Part shown: piece after piece, positions 53,045-61,226 of the stretch
Layout: each line of letters starts with the position of its first letter
How positions within the stretch are numbered: position 1 is the stretch's first letter
Source of the DNA: Mycobacterium malmoense
GTDB taxonomy: Bacteria; Actinomycetota; Actinomycetes; Mycobacteriales; Mycobacteriaceae
Length of the DNA: 64,000 nt
Direction of reading: 5' to 3'
Assembly: GCF_019645855.1 (NCBI RefSeq)
Contig: NZ_CP080999.1
Location: 4,402,001 to 4,466,000 of the forward strand
Position numbers and translations under genes: made by a program
The notes under the pieces: model-generated
What the model saw: only the letters and a program-made list of their open reading frames with translations
Told to the model about the DNA's origin: nothing
The model's database searches: none

Positions 53045-53934
53045 CTGAGCGCCTTCCTGTCATGACCGATGGAAACGATGTGCCCGAGCCGTACTTAAAG
53101 AAGTGCTGGCGACTTTCGATCTAGTTCACGTGCGTTTTGGATAACAACAGAAGTGAACATAACTAGGAATTATGTTGAGCGAATTTTGGCAACAAATCAG
53201 TAATTTAACTGTGGGGATATATGTTGTCAGCAAAGTCGCCCGAAATGCACAGAAAGCTATTACCTGAATTGGACGAATGGTGATGCGGGAAGGGTTTTCC
53301 TCGCGCGCCGACACCGGGCCGACACAGATCCGTTGGCCGAAGATCGAGGCACATTGTGTGATGGTCATGGTCGCGGTGCTTGCTGCAGTTGACCGCAGCA
53401 CTTGGGCAATGGGCATGGCCGCGTCGGCGTCGGCAGCGAAGCACTATCTTTCTCAGCAAAAACAAGAGGGTTCTGTACGCCCTGACGAAAAATTTGCATT
53501 GTCGCGGCGATAGTTATCTTGAGCGTGGGGTGAATGCCGGGGGCAGTGTGCTACTGGATGGTATTTACATATTGAACTATCGCAGCAGTAGATGGGATTT
53601 GCTGTGATATGGGTGCGCGACGGGATTACCAGGAGTTTTTGAACTCCATGAAGATTGCGGAGCCGCATATTCCTGCGGTGATCGCTCAAAGCCCCTCGAA
53701 AGTGCCACGAGCACAAGTTCTTCCTAGTTATGTCCAGCTCGGCTGCCCGAAAGCTACCGACGTAGGAAACCGTCCCCGGAAACCTGTGAGAAGCGACAAA
53801 CAAATAGGGAGATGTCGCGTTAGCTCGCAGCTCGCCCTCGCGTTACGGCTCGCGTTGCCCGGGCCGCCGTAACTATCATCGCCGCAGGTCCGGGGACCCA
53901 GCACCTTCCCACCACACCCGGACCGCTAGCTGAC
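53045..53934. other. Long AT-richer gene-free region
   Basis: 890 bp upstream of the PGRS gene. The part 53100-53640 is visibly AT-rich relative to the window, a hallmark of Lsr2-bound foreign DNA and of promoters. It includes the dispersed repeat at 53672-53772. Open frames here have no supportable start or family. Confidence 0.5.
53672..53772 (-). repeat. Dispersed ~100-bp repeat, copy 2
   Basis: Counterpart of 37785-37890, same orientation, sharing CAAGTTCTTC/TAAGTTCTTC and AGTTATGTCCAGCTCG among other words. On the minus strand it encodes AELDITRKNLCSWHFRGALS. Both copies lie upstream of plus-strand modules and in AT-rich gaps. Confidence 0.6.
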
Positions 53935-54205
53935 GTCGACCAAGCCAAGCTGCAGAACCCGCCGGGTCACCAGGGGCTCTGGCAACGGAAGCGCATCAAC
54001 GCTCAGCGGCTTCCAGACGTGGCAGATCAGTGGCTCCCACGTTCCGGACGGCAAGAAGGGCGCCGTGGCACAGAAGACGGTCGCGATCCCCGGCCGGGGC
54101 GCCGTGTTCGTGCTTCAGCCCAACGCCAACCCCCTCGACAGCGGCCAGGCCGCGTCGATGGACGCTATGAACATCATCGACAGCCAAACGACCATCAGCT
54201 CCTGA
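53935..54205 (+). pseudogene. lpqN: 3' relic of lpqN-like lipoprotein gene, frameshifted
   Basis: The sequence encodes LADVDQAKLQNPPGHQ, then after a one-base shift near 53981 GSGNGSASTLSGFQTWQISG, KKGAVAQKTVAIPGRGAVFV and LQPNANPLDSGQAASMDAMN IIDSQTTISS-stop. This is the C-terminal half of the LpqN/LpqT lipoprotein family (binding and trehalose-lipid transport accessory proteins). The lipobox and N-terminus are missing. In M. tuberculosis lpqN (Rv0583c) lies directly next to and divergent from the GH92 gene, as here after removing the island at 49-53 kb. Confidence 0.78.
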
Positions 54206-54311
54206 CGTCCGAGGCCGCGGGCGCCCGACCGGCAATGTCCTTCGGGCTCCCCTCCGACGAAACCGACCGGCGACGGCAACAAAGTGTCCATTTGGCCTTA
54301 CGGTGTTTGGC

Positions 54312-54797
54312 ATGGCAGAACAGTCGCCCGCGATAGACGTCAGTCACCCGCCGTCGGCCCTACTCCGGCTCGTCAACCCGGTGCTGGGCTTCCTGCTGCG
54401 CACGCCGCTCGCCGGGCCCGCACGCAAGCAGTTGATGGTGTTGAGCTTCACGGGGCGAAAGACGGGGCGGCCGTACTCAATCCCGGTGAGCGCCCACGTG
54501 ATCGACAACGATCTCTATGCGCTGACCGGCGCCTCGTGGAAGCAGAACTTCCGCGATGGCGCACCCGCCCAGGTGGTCTACGACGGCAAGACCACCGCCA
54601 TGCGCGGCGAGCTCATCCGCGACCGCGCCGTCGTCTCCGACCTGTACCACCGCTGCGCCGAGTCCTACGGCGTGCGGCGCGCCCAGCGGATGATCGGATT
54701 GAAATTCCGCGACCGGCGGATACCGACGCTCGACGAGTTCGCCGAAGCGGCGGACCGGCTCCACCTGGTGGCGATCCGGCTCACCCCAGCCGGGTAG
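54312..54797 (+). CDS. Deazaflavin (F420)-dependent nitroreductase-family protein (161 aa)
   Basis: Split-barrel DUF385/Ddn-like fold: LMVLSFTGRKTGRPYSIPVS is the F420-phosphate-binding segment, followed by LYALTGASWKQNFRDGAPAQ and VYDGKTTAMRGELI. Many mycobacterial paralogues exist; they reduce quinones or nitro compounds with F420H2. ATG 54312 (MAEQSP) is preferred to GTG 54303. No partner gene in the neighbourhood. Confidence 0.84.
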   Translation: MAEQSPAIDVSHPPSALLRLVNPVLGFLLRTPLAGPARKQLMVLSFTGRKTGRPYSIPVSAHVIDNDLYALTGASWKQNFRDGAPAQVVYDGKTTAMRGELIRDRAVVSDLYHRCAESYGVRRAQRMIGLKFRDRRIPTLDEFAEAADRLHLVAIRLTPAG

Positions 54798-54997
54798 GGC
54801 CCGATATCGCCGACCGCGCCACAACCCGCCATGGAGCGAATTAGACTGCGCGAAAAGGTGTTTCATGACGAGCAACACTTCACTGCCCGCGGCTCGAGGC
54901 TCCTAAGCTCTAAGAAAACCCGGGCCCACCCCAGCCCGCCACGCACCATCCTCACCCCCGCGCGGCGTCCCCTAGCCATGCCAATCGGTGCCTCTAT

Positions 54998-55012
54998 TGA
55001 AAACGATTGTCA
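54998..55012. promoter_or_regulatory. Zur-type box 1
   Basis: TGAAAACGATTGTCA matches the mycobacterial Zur consensus TGAAAATCATTTTCA at about 12 of 15 positions. It lies 34 bp upstream of the perfect box 2, so two Zur dimers could bind cooperatively. Confidence 0.65.
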
Positions 55013-55045
55013 TTAGGTCCGCTTCGCAGTAACATCTGGTCTACC

Positions 55046-55072
55046 GTTTAATGAAAATGATTTTCATTAAAC
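55046..55072. promoter_or_regulatory. Zur-type box 2, perfect 27-bp palindrome
   Basis: The palindrome has 13-bp arms around a central G; its core is TGAAAATGATTTTCA. Such AT-rich palindromes are FurB/Zur operators in mycobacteria, controlling ESX-3, zinc uptake and certain PPE genes. It ends 38 bp before the leader-peptide ATG and so should overlap the promoter; zinc limitation would derepress the PPE gene. Confidence 0.82.
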
Positions 55073-55110
55073 GGGCAGGTTTCTGCGTAAGCACTGATGG
55101 GAGGCCTGTC

Positions 55111-55167
55111 ATGAGACTGCGCACGAACGCGGCGGCCACGTCGTATCTCACCGGCGGCCGGCGATGA
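55111..55167 (+). CDS. 18-aa leader peptide coupled to the PPE gene
   Basis: GGGAGG at 55100-55105 precedes ATG 55111; the frame MRLRTNAAATSYLTGGRR ends in TGA that overlaps the PPE ATG as ATGA. The main gene has no other obvious ribosome site, so PPE translation probably depends on translation of this peptide. No homologue is known to me. Confidence 0.6.
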   Translation: MRLRTNAAATSYLTGGRR

Positions 55168-56843
55168 CCGCCCCGGTCTGGATCGCTTCCCCACCGGAAG
55201 TGCATTCGGCGCTGCTGTCCAGCGGGCCCGGACCCGGTCCGTTGCTGGTGGCCTCGGCAACGTGGAACTCGTTGAGCGTCGAATACGCTTCAGTCGCTGA
55301 GGAACTCAGCGCGGTGTTGGCGTCTGTACGGGCCGGCGCGTGGGAAGGCCCGACCGCCGAGGCGTTTGAGGCCGCATATGTGCCGTATCTGACGTGGCTG
55401 ATGCAGGCCAGCGCCAACAGCGCCGCGACGGCCGCCCAGCAGGGAACCGTGGCCACGACTTACACCGCCGCGCTAACGGCGATGCCGACCCTGGCCGAGT
55501 TGGCCGCCAACCACGCCACCCACGCGGTGTTGGTGGCGACCAATTTCTTTGGGATCAACGCCATCCCGATCGCGCTCAACGAGGCCGACTACGTGCGGAT
55601 GTGGATTCAGGCCGCCACCGTAATGAACACCTATGAGGCGGTCTCGGAGGCGGCGGTGGCGTCGGCGCCGCACAGCACCGCGGCACCCGCGATCGTGAAA
55701 GCCAACGCGCCTGCGGCAGGAGGCCCGCCAATGCAGCCGCCGCCGGACCCTGGCGCGGGACCGTTCTACGCGTTTTTCACGGTGCTTGACGAGCTGATAC
55801 AGCAAATTATCCCGGCTCAGGATGTCCCGCTGATCGGTCAGCTGTTCTCTCCGTTCACCAGCCCGGCGGCGTTAGCGCAACTGGTGGCGAGCATAGACAC
55901 GCTTGAGGCACCGACGCTATCTGCTTCACTGCCCATCCAATCCGAATCCGTGTCCGTGATAGTTTCATTCGGCCAGGGGTTAATAGCCTCGGCTGGTCCC
56001 GAGTACATCGTTCCGGTCTCGCTGCTCGTCGCGTACCTGGTCGGCTTTCACGTAACCCTTTTTATACTTCAGGACCTGCATTTCCTGGTGTCGCTTCCGC
56101 TCATCCAGGCGCTGTTGGTGCCCTTGGCGACCGCGCCCCTGGCGGCGATCGCATCAGGCGGCTTTGCCGGCTGCGCGGGGCTGGCCGGTTTGGCCGCGAT
56201 ACCTACGGGTGTCGAAACGATCCCCATTGCGCCGATCGTCGTGCCGCAGCCGGTCGTCAGTGTCGCCCCGGTCTTGAGCCCTGCCCCGACCCCGGCGCCA
56301 TCCCCGACTTTGGCGCCAGCCCCGGCGTCGGCCCCGGCTCCGGCTCCCGCGCCCACCGCGCCCACCGCGGCCGGTGCCGCGCCACCGCCGGCCGCGGGGC
56401 CGGGGCCGTTTCCCTACCTGGTGGGTGGCGGCCTGAGCATGGATTACGGGGCGAGCGACCAAGCCAGCACCAAAAAGAAGGCGCCGGAGCCCGATATCGC
56501 CGCAGCCGCGGCGGCGGCCACGCCTGGGGAACAGGCGCGGGCGCGTCGACGCCGGAAAGCGAAAGTGGAAATGCTCGGCCGCGGGTATGAGTACATGGAC
56601 CTGGAACCGGAGCCCGAAGGCTCGGCGAACGGCGACCAGTTGAGCGCTGTGGCCTCCAATGTGGGCGGCGGACTTTTCGGGCTTGTCGGGACGGCGGGCA
56701 AAGGCATCGTCGAGGCGGCGGGGTTGACCACGCTGGCCGGCGAGGCCTTCGGCGACGGCCCAGGGATGCCGATGGTCCCCAGTAGCTGGGACTACGGCCT
56801 GGCCCAACCCGGCCCAGCCGGCAAAGGAGGAGACGACAGCTAG
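55164..56843 (+). CDS. PPE family protein, PPW subgroup (559 aa)
   Basis: The N-terminal PPE domain (~180 residues) starts MTAPVWIASPPEVHSALLSS, with PPE at 10-12 and the W-x-G turn of the helical hairpin as WEGPTAEAF (Trp60). PPE proteins are exported by ESX systems with PE partners. The middle is hydrophobic and then an alanine/proline-rich linker; the C-terminus has FGLVGTAGKG and PMVPSSW, the GF-x-GT-like and P-x-x-P-x-x-W marks of the PPE-PPW subgroup. Its N-terminus resembles PPE3/PPE4, and the Zur boxes upstream fit ESX-3-linked, zinc-regulated expression (inference). Confidence 0.9.
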   Translation: MTAPVWIASPPEVHSALLSSGPGPGPLLVASATWNSLSVEYASVAEELSAVLASVRAGAWEGPTAEAFEAAYVPYLTWLMQASANSAATAAQQGTVATTYTAALTAMPTLAELAANHATHAVLVATNFFGINAIPIALNEADYVRMWIQAATVMNTYEAVSEAAVASAPHSTAAPAIVKANAPAAGGPPMQPPPDPGAGPFYAFFTVLDELIQQIIPAQDVPLIGQLFSPFTSPAALAQLVASIDTLEAPTLSASLPIQSESVSVIVSFGQGLIASAGPEYIVPVSLLVAYLVGFHVTLFILQDLHFLVSLPLIQALLVPLATAPLAAIASGGFAGCAGLAGLAAIPTGVETIPIAPIVVPQPVVSVAPVLSPAPTPAPSPTLAPAPASAPAPAPAPTAPTAAGAAPPPAAGPGPFPYLVGGGLSMDYGASDQASTKKKAPEPDIAAAAAAATPGEQARARRRRKAKVEMLGRGYEYMDLEPEPEGSANGDQLSAVASNVGGGLFGLVGTAGKGIVEAAGLTTLAGEAFGDGPGMPMVPSSWDYGLAQPGPAGKGGDDS

Positions 56844-56931
56844 GGGTGCCACCTTGCAATTACTCGACAATGGGTCAATGGAATATCTGGTCACACGCAT
56901 GACCGTTGCGTGCCGAAAGGGGTAGCGGAAG

Positions 56932-58155
56932 TTGGTTGAGCGTTCTCCGGATTCGACGACTTGCGTCATCGCCGGGGGCGGGCCGGCCGGAATAATGTTG
57001 GGGCTGTTGCTTGCCCGCGCCGGAGTGGCCGTCACGGTGATGGAAAAACACGCCGACTTCCTGGGCGACTTTCGCGGCGACACCATACACGCGAGCACCC
57101 GGCGGCTACTGGAGGAACTCGGCCTCGGCGAGCAGTTCGCGCGACTTCCCCACCAGGACATCGAGAGCGTGCGTGGTCCGGTTCGGGGCAATTCAGCCGG
57201 CGTCGAGCCGCGCCGGGGCCCGCGGCGGCGCATCGCCAAAGTGTCCCAGCGGGACTTCCTTCAACTGCTGGCCACCGCCGCGGCGGCCGAGCCGACTTTT
57301 CGGCTGCTGCGTAGCACCGAGGTGATGGGCCCGCTGCGCCAGGGCGGCCGAGTCGTCGGCGTCCGCTATCGCGGCCCCGACGGCACAACCCGGGAGTTGC
57401 GCGCCGATCTAACCGTGGCGTGCGACGGTCGCTGGTCCACGCTGCGTTCCGCGATGGGGTTGACACCGCGCAGCTTTCGCGTGCCGATGGATCTGTGGTT
57501 GTTCCAGTTGCCCCGCTACCCCGACGATCCGCCGGAACTATCGGGGATGTCCCACATCGGCCAGCGATGCACCACCACCAACAGGGGTGACTACTACCGG
57601 ATCGGCTTTCGCATCCCCAAGGGTCAGGACGCGAATCTGCGGGCGCAAGGCATCGAGGCGCTCCAACGCGATGTGGCGTCGCTGGTGCCCAGCCTCGCTG
57701 ACCGGGTCGGCGAACTCACCTCGTTCGAGGACGTGAAACTGCTTGACGTTCAAGTGAATCGGCTACGAAAATGGTACGCCGACGGAATCCTGTTCATCGG
57801 TGACGCGGCACACGCCATGTCGCCGGCCGGCGGTATCGGGGTCAACCTCGCAATCGCCGACGCCGTGGCCGCCGCGCGGATTCTGGCGGGCCCGTTGCGC
57901 GACGGCAGATTATCCACCCGTCACCTCGCGCGGGTACAAATCCGGCGGGTTATTCCCGCTGTCATGGTCCAGACGGTGCAACGCATCCTGCACGCGAGAA
58001 CGGATGCGGCGCTGAGGTCAGGCGAAACCACCGGCCGCCGGCCACCCCGGCTGATGATGACCGTCAGCCAAAGTGCGCCGGTACGGGCGATCTTCGGCTA
58101 TGTCATTGGGGTAGGCCCGTTTTCCGAGCACGCACCGACCTTCGCGCGCCGTTGA
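56932..58155 (+). CDS. FAD-dependent monooxygenase, PHBH/RebC type (407 aa)
   Basis: Group A flavoprotein hydroxylase-like: dinucleotide motif TTCVIAGGGPAGIMLGLLLA at the N-terminus, DLTVACDGRWSTLR (second FAD/NADPH motif, normally DG-x-x-S) and ILFIGDAAHAMSPAGGIGVN (GD motif) near residue 290. TTG 56932 is the first start after the stop region. Corresponds to Rv0575c. The substrate is unknown. It lies 88 bp after the PPE gene on the same strand and could be read from it. Confidence 0.85.
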   Translation: MVERSPDSTTCVIAGGGPAGIMLGLLLARAGVAVTVMEKHADFLGDFRGDTIHASTRRLLEELGLGEQFARLPHQDIESVRGPVRGNSAGVEPRRGPRRRIAKVSQRDFLQLLATAAAAEPTFRLLRSTEVMGPLRQGGRVVGVRYRGPDGTTRELRADLTVACDGRWSTLRSAMGLTPRSFRVPMDLWLFQLPRYPDDPPELSGMSHIGQRCTTTNRGDYYRIGFRIPKGQDANLRAQGIEALQRDVASLVPSLADRVGELTSFEDVKLLDVQVNRLRKWYADGILFIGDAAHAMSPAGGIGVNLAIADAVAAARILAGPLRDGRLSTRHLARVQIRRVIPAVMVQTVQRILHARTDAALRSGETTGRRPPRLMMTVSQSAPVRAIFGYVIGVGPFSEHAPTFARR

Positions 58156-58191
58156 CAGTGCAGCGGTCGGCCGTCGCGGCACGTTCATCCG

Positions 58192-58953
58192 TCAAAGCCG
58201 CCGGCAGATCCTGTCGACCAGGCCGAGCAACCTTACGTAATGCGAACCGGCCCAATAGATCCGCCCGCATTCCGTGCAGCGGCCGAACACCTCGTAGTAC
58301 TGGCGGGTCAACGGCTCGAGCTGGTCGATCACGTCGTGTTTGGCAACCGCGGCCAATTTGCCGTTGCACCGCACGCACCAGCTCAACGGCGCCAGCCGTT
58401 GCCCCAGATCCAGCCGCCTCATCACCTCGACCGCCTGCTCCTCGGCATGCTGGGAGTGGACGAATAGGCCATGCGTGATGGCCCTGCGCTTCAACAGGCC
58501 CCGGTCGCGGGTGAGCAGGATCCGCTGCTCGTTCAGGCTGACGTCGGCCAGGGTCGCGTCGTCGGCGTCGCTCGACCACCACACGTCGACGCCGAGCACG
58601 CGAAGCAGCCGCGCGAGCCGCCCGAGGTTCACGTCAACGACGAACCGCGGATCGCGCAACGGCGCCGGCCGCAGCCTGGCCGTCGACCCGACGTCCAGCG
58701 ACTCGAACATCGGGTAGGCGGCGATGCGGTCGCCGGCGCTCGGGCGGTAATCGAAGCCCCGCGATGATCCGTTCACCAGGATGAGGTCGACCTCGGTATG
58801 CGGAATGCCCATCGCCTCGAGCACGTCCTTGACCGTCTGATGGCTCCGGAACGGGCGGCGCACCGTCACACCGCGCGACTCGGCCGGCAAGAAGTCGTTG
58901 AGCTCGGCGTACGCCCGAACGTCCACGTGGCCGCCCGGGTCGCTTACCGACAC
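58192..58953 (-). CDS. Mut7-C RNase domain protein with ubiquitin-like N-terminus (253 aa)
   Basis: Residues 1-85 match the Mut7-C ubiquitin-like domain (VRAYAELNDFLPAESRG; ILVNGSSRGFDYRPSAGDRI). Residues ~95-250 are the Mut7-C PIN-like RNase: FVVDVNLGRLARLLRVLGVD with a catalytic Asp, ERQILLTRDRGLL-like EQRILLTRDRGLLKRRA, and a zinc ribbon CVRCNGKL...CTECGRIYW. GTG 58953 gives the length recalled for Rv0579 (252 aa). It overlaps the end of galK by ten bases. Likely RNA-processing; substrate unknown. Confidence 0.85.
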   Translation of the reverse strand: MSVSDPGGHVDVRAYAELNDFLPAESRGVTVRRPFRSHQTVKDVLEAMGIPHTEVDLILVNGSSRGFDYRPSAGDRIAAYPMFESLDVGSTARLRPAPLRDPRFVVDVNLGRLARLLRVLGVDVWWSSDADDATLADVSLNEQRILLTRDRGLLKRRAITHGLFVHSQHAEEQAVEVMRRLDLGQRLAPLSWCVRCNGKLAAVAKHDVIDQLEPLTRQYYEVFGRCTECGRIYWAGSHYVRLLGLVDRICRRL

Positions 58954-60035
58954 GGCCCCGCGCCCGCGGCCGCGCGGGTTCGGGTGATCGCCGGCCGCTC
59001 GAATCCGGCGGCACATACCGCCCGGTGCACCGCCTCGCCGACCGCTTCCGCCCGGTCGGTCGGGACCAGGGCGATGACGCAGCCGCCGAAGCCGCCGCCG
59101 GTCATCCGGGCGCCCAGGGCGCCCGCGCGCACCGCGGTATCGGCGATCAGGTCGATGTGCTCGGTAGTGATTTCGAAGTCGTCGCGCATGGACGCGTGCG
59201 AGGAGGTCATGATGCGCCCGGCCTCGGCGAGGTCCGAATCACCCAGCGCGGCAACAAAATCGAGCACCCGACAGTTCTCGGTGAGCACGTGACGGGCGCG
59301 ACGGGCGTCGAACCGGTCGGCCACGGAGGCCACAACCGAGGGCCCGCGATCCTGGACCTCACGCAGCGACGCGACCCCCAGATCCGCGGCCGCCCGTTCG
59401 CACGACGCGCGCCGGGCCGCATAGTCGCCGCCGGCGTGGCGATGGCGGGCCCGGGAGTCGATCAGCAGCAGCGCAACACCCTGAGCGTCCGGGTCGAAGG
59501 CCACCGGCGCGACGGTGAGATCACGGAAGTCGATCAGCAGCGCCGTCGACGGCTTGCCGAATAGCGCGGCCAGCTGGTCGAGCAAACCCGTTGGGGCGCG
59601 GACGTATTCGTTTTCGGCGCGCTGCGCCAGCCGTGCCCGTTCTTTGGCGTCGATGCGCACGCCGGCGGCCGACGCGATCGCGCCCAGCGCCGCGCATTCC
59701 AGCGCCGCCGAGGAAGCCAGGCCCGACCCCATCGCCACGTCACTGGTGATCGACATCGCGCCGCCCGGCACCGGGTGGCCAGCCTGGCGCAGCGCCCACA
59801 TCACCCCGGCCACGTAGCCGGCCCAGCCGGTCACGTCGCCGGGAGCCGTGTGCAGCGGAATGCGCACCGAGCCGTCCGCGCGGTCGCTGCCCACGGTGAT
59901 CGCGTCGCCGTCGTCGGGGGTGAACGCCACCACGGTGCGCTGCGGTAGCGCGATCGGCAGCGTGAACCCCAGGTTGTAGTCGGTGTGCTCGCCGATCAGG
60001 TTGATCCGCCCGGGGGCCGCATAGCGGATCGTCAT
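58944..60035 (-). CDS. galK: Galactokinase (363 aa)
   Basis: GHMP kinase that phosphorylates galactose at C1 in the Leloir pathway. Signature blocks: GRINLIGEHTDYNLGFTLPI (galactose signature), AMGSGLASSAALECAALGAI (ATP loop) and GARMTGGGFGGCVIALVP. Length is normal for mycobacterial GalK. Its start overlaps the galT stop (ATGA), so the two are coupled. Corresponds to Rv0620. Confidence 0.94.
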   Translation of the reverse strand: MTIRYAAPGRINLIGEHTDYNLGFTLPIALPQRTVVAFTPDDGDAITVGSDRADGSVRIPLHTAPGDVTGWAGYVAGVMWALRQAGHPVPGGAMSITSDVAMGSGLASSAALECAALGAIASAAGVRIDAKERARLAQRAENEYVRAPTGLLDQLAALFGKPSTALLIDFRDLTVAPVAFDPDAQGVALLLIDSRARHRHAGGDYAARRASCERAAADLGVASLREVQDRGPSVVASVADRFDARRARHVLTENCRVLDFVAALGDSDLAEAGRIMTSSHASMRDDFEITTEHIDLIADTAVRAGALGARMTGGGFGGCVIALVPTDRAEAVGEAVHRAVCAAGFERPAITRTRAAAGAGPCR

Positions 60036-61108
60036 CCCAGATCCCTGAGCCGCCGGGCCACGCTCTCGGGTGTGACGTCGCTGATGAACGCGTCCATCGC
60101 CGACTCGGAGGCCGCCAGGTACTTGAGCTTGGTGGCGCTGCGCCGGATCGACATCAACTCGACGTGGAAGTAGCCATCGGCCTGCGTCTCGGTGGCAGCG
60201 AACTGGTGCAGCGCCGAAATGTACGGCAACGGAGCCGAATACATGCGATCGAACCGGCCCAGCACGTCGAGGTACACCCGCGCGAACCCGTCGAGCTCGT
60301 CCTCGTCGAGCTCAAGGAGGTTGTGCACGAACCTGTTTGGGTAGATGTGCACCTCGACCGGCCAGCGCGCCGCGAACGGCACGAACGCCGTGAACAGCTC
60401 GGTGCGCGCGACGACGCGACCGCCGTCGGCGACCTCGCACGCCAACAAGTCGGCAAAGAGGTTGCGGCCATACAGCATTCGATGTTCGCGCGCCCGCCCC
60501 AGCATGGCCGCGGTTCGCGGCGTCAGATAGGGGTAGCCGTAGATCTGACCGTGCGGGTGGGTCAGCGTGACCCCGATTTCCTCGCCACGGTTTTCGAAAC
60601 AGAACACCTGCTCGATGCCCGGTGTGGCCATCAGGTCGGCGGTGCGGTGCCGCCACGCCTCGACGACCAGCCGGGCGTGCGTGGGTTCCAGGTCCGCGAA
60701 CGACCCGGTGTGGTCGCTGGAAAAACAGATCACCTCGCTGCGGCCATACCCAGGAGCGGACACAAAGCCGTCATCCGCGGACGTCAGCACACCGGCGCCG
60801 GCCAGACTCGGGAACCGGTTCTCGAAGACGACGACGTCGTAGTCGGGGGCGGGCACCTCGCTGGTCAGCCCGGTTGGGCCCGGACACAGCGGGCACTGCT
60901 CGGCGGGCGGCTTGTAGGTGCGGTCCTGGCGCAGCGCCGCGATGATCACCCACTGCCCCGTCGACCGGTCGAACCGCAACTGCGACTGGCCGGGTTCTCG
61001 CTCCGGCAGCGGCCTGCGATCGGCGACCGGCGCCGGACGGTGGCCGGGCAGCGCGAAGAACAGCAGGTCACGGCCGTCGGCCAGCTTCGCCCGCGTCGGC
61101 GCTGTCAC
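60032..61108 (-). CDS. galT: Galactose-1-phosphate uridylyltransferase (358 aa)
   Basis: Transfers UMP from UDP-glucose to galactose-1-phosphate, the step after GalK. The nucleophilic active site is THPHGQIYGYPY near residue 180, with CPLCPGPTGLTSE (zinc-binding Cys pair) and FENRFPSLAG upstream. In M. tuberculosis galT is split into two ORFs (galTa/galTb, Rv0618/Rv0619); here it is one intact frame. First gene of galT-galK-mut7C-like operon. Confidence 0.94.
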   Translation of the reverse strand: MTAPTRAKLADGRDLLFFALPGHRPAPVADRRPLPEREPGQSQLRFDRSTGQWVIIAALRQDRTYKPPAEQCPLCPGPTGLTSEVPAPDYDVVVFENRFPSLAGAGVLTSADDGFVSAPGYGRSEVICFSSDHTGSFADLEPTHARLVVEAWRHRTADLMATPGIEQVFCFENRGEEIGVTLTHPHGQIYGYPYLTPRTAAMLGRAREHRMLYGRNLFADLLACEVADGGRVVARTELFTAFVPFAARWPVEVHIYPNRFVHNLLELDEDELDGFARVYLDVLGRFDRMYSAPLPYISALHQFAATETQADGYFHVELMSIRRSATKLKYLAASESAMDAFISDVTPESVARRLRDLG

Positions 61109-61144
61109 GATGTCGAAGACTAGCTTGGAGATGTGCTGTCCGCC

Positions 61145-61206
61145 CGCGAGGAGACACAGAATCGCACGCGCGGTGGCCGGACAGTGCGACTCTGCGACTG
61201 CTCGCG
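61145..61206. repeat. Dispersed 62-bp hairpin element, copy 2
   Basis: Arms 61145-61167 and 61184-61206 (23 bp each, about four mismatches) flank a 16-nt loop, the same geometry as 27885-27946. The right arm shares GTGCGACTCTGCG and GCTCGCG with copy 1. It lies between the divergent galT and FUSC genes, five bases ahead of the FUSC ribosome site, so it is not simply a convergent-gene terminator. Confidence 0.7.
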
Positions 61207-61226
61207 GATAGGAGAGGGGTCACCCG

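Larger units (their letters stand above)
54798..55110. other. Regulatory region of the PPE gene
   Basis: 313 bp without a gene up to the leader peptide. It holds two Zur-type boxes at 54998-55012 and 55046-55072; nothing else is recognised. Confidence 0.6.

Noticed and set aside
53277..53513. Small frame in the AT-rich gap as a gene
   Set aside because: No ribosome site, no domain, composition not coding-like.
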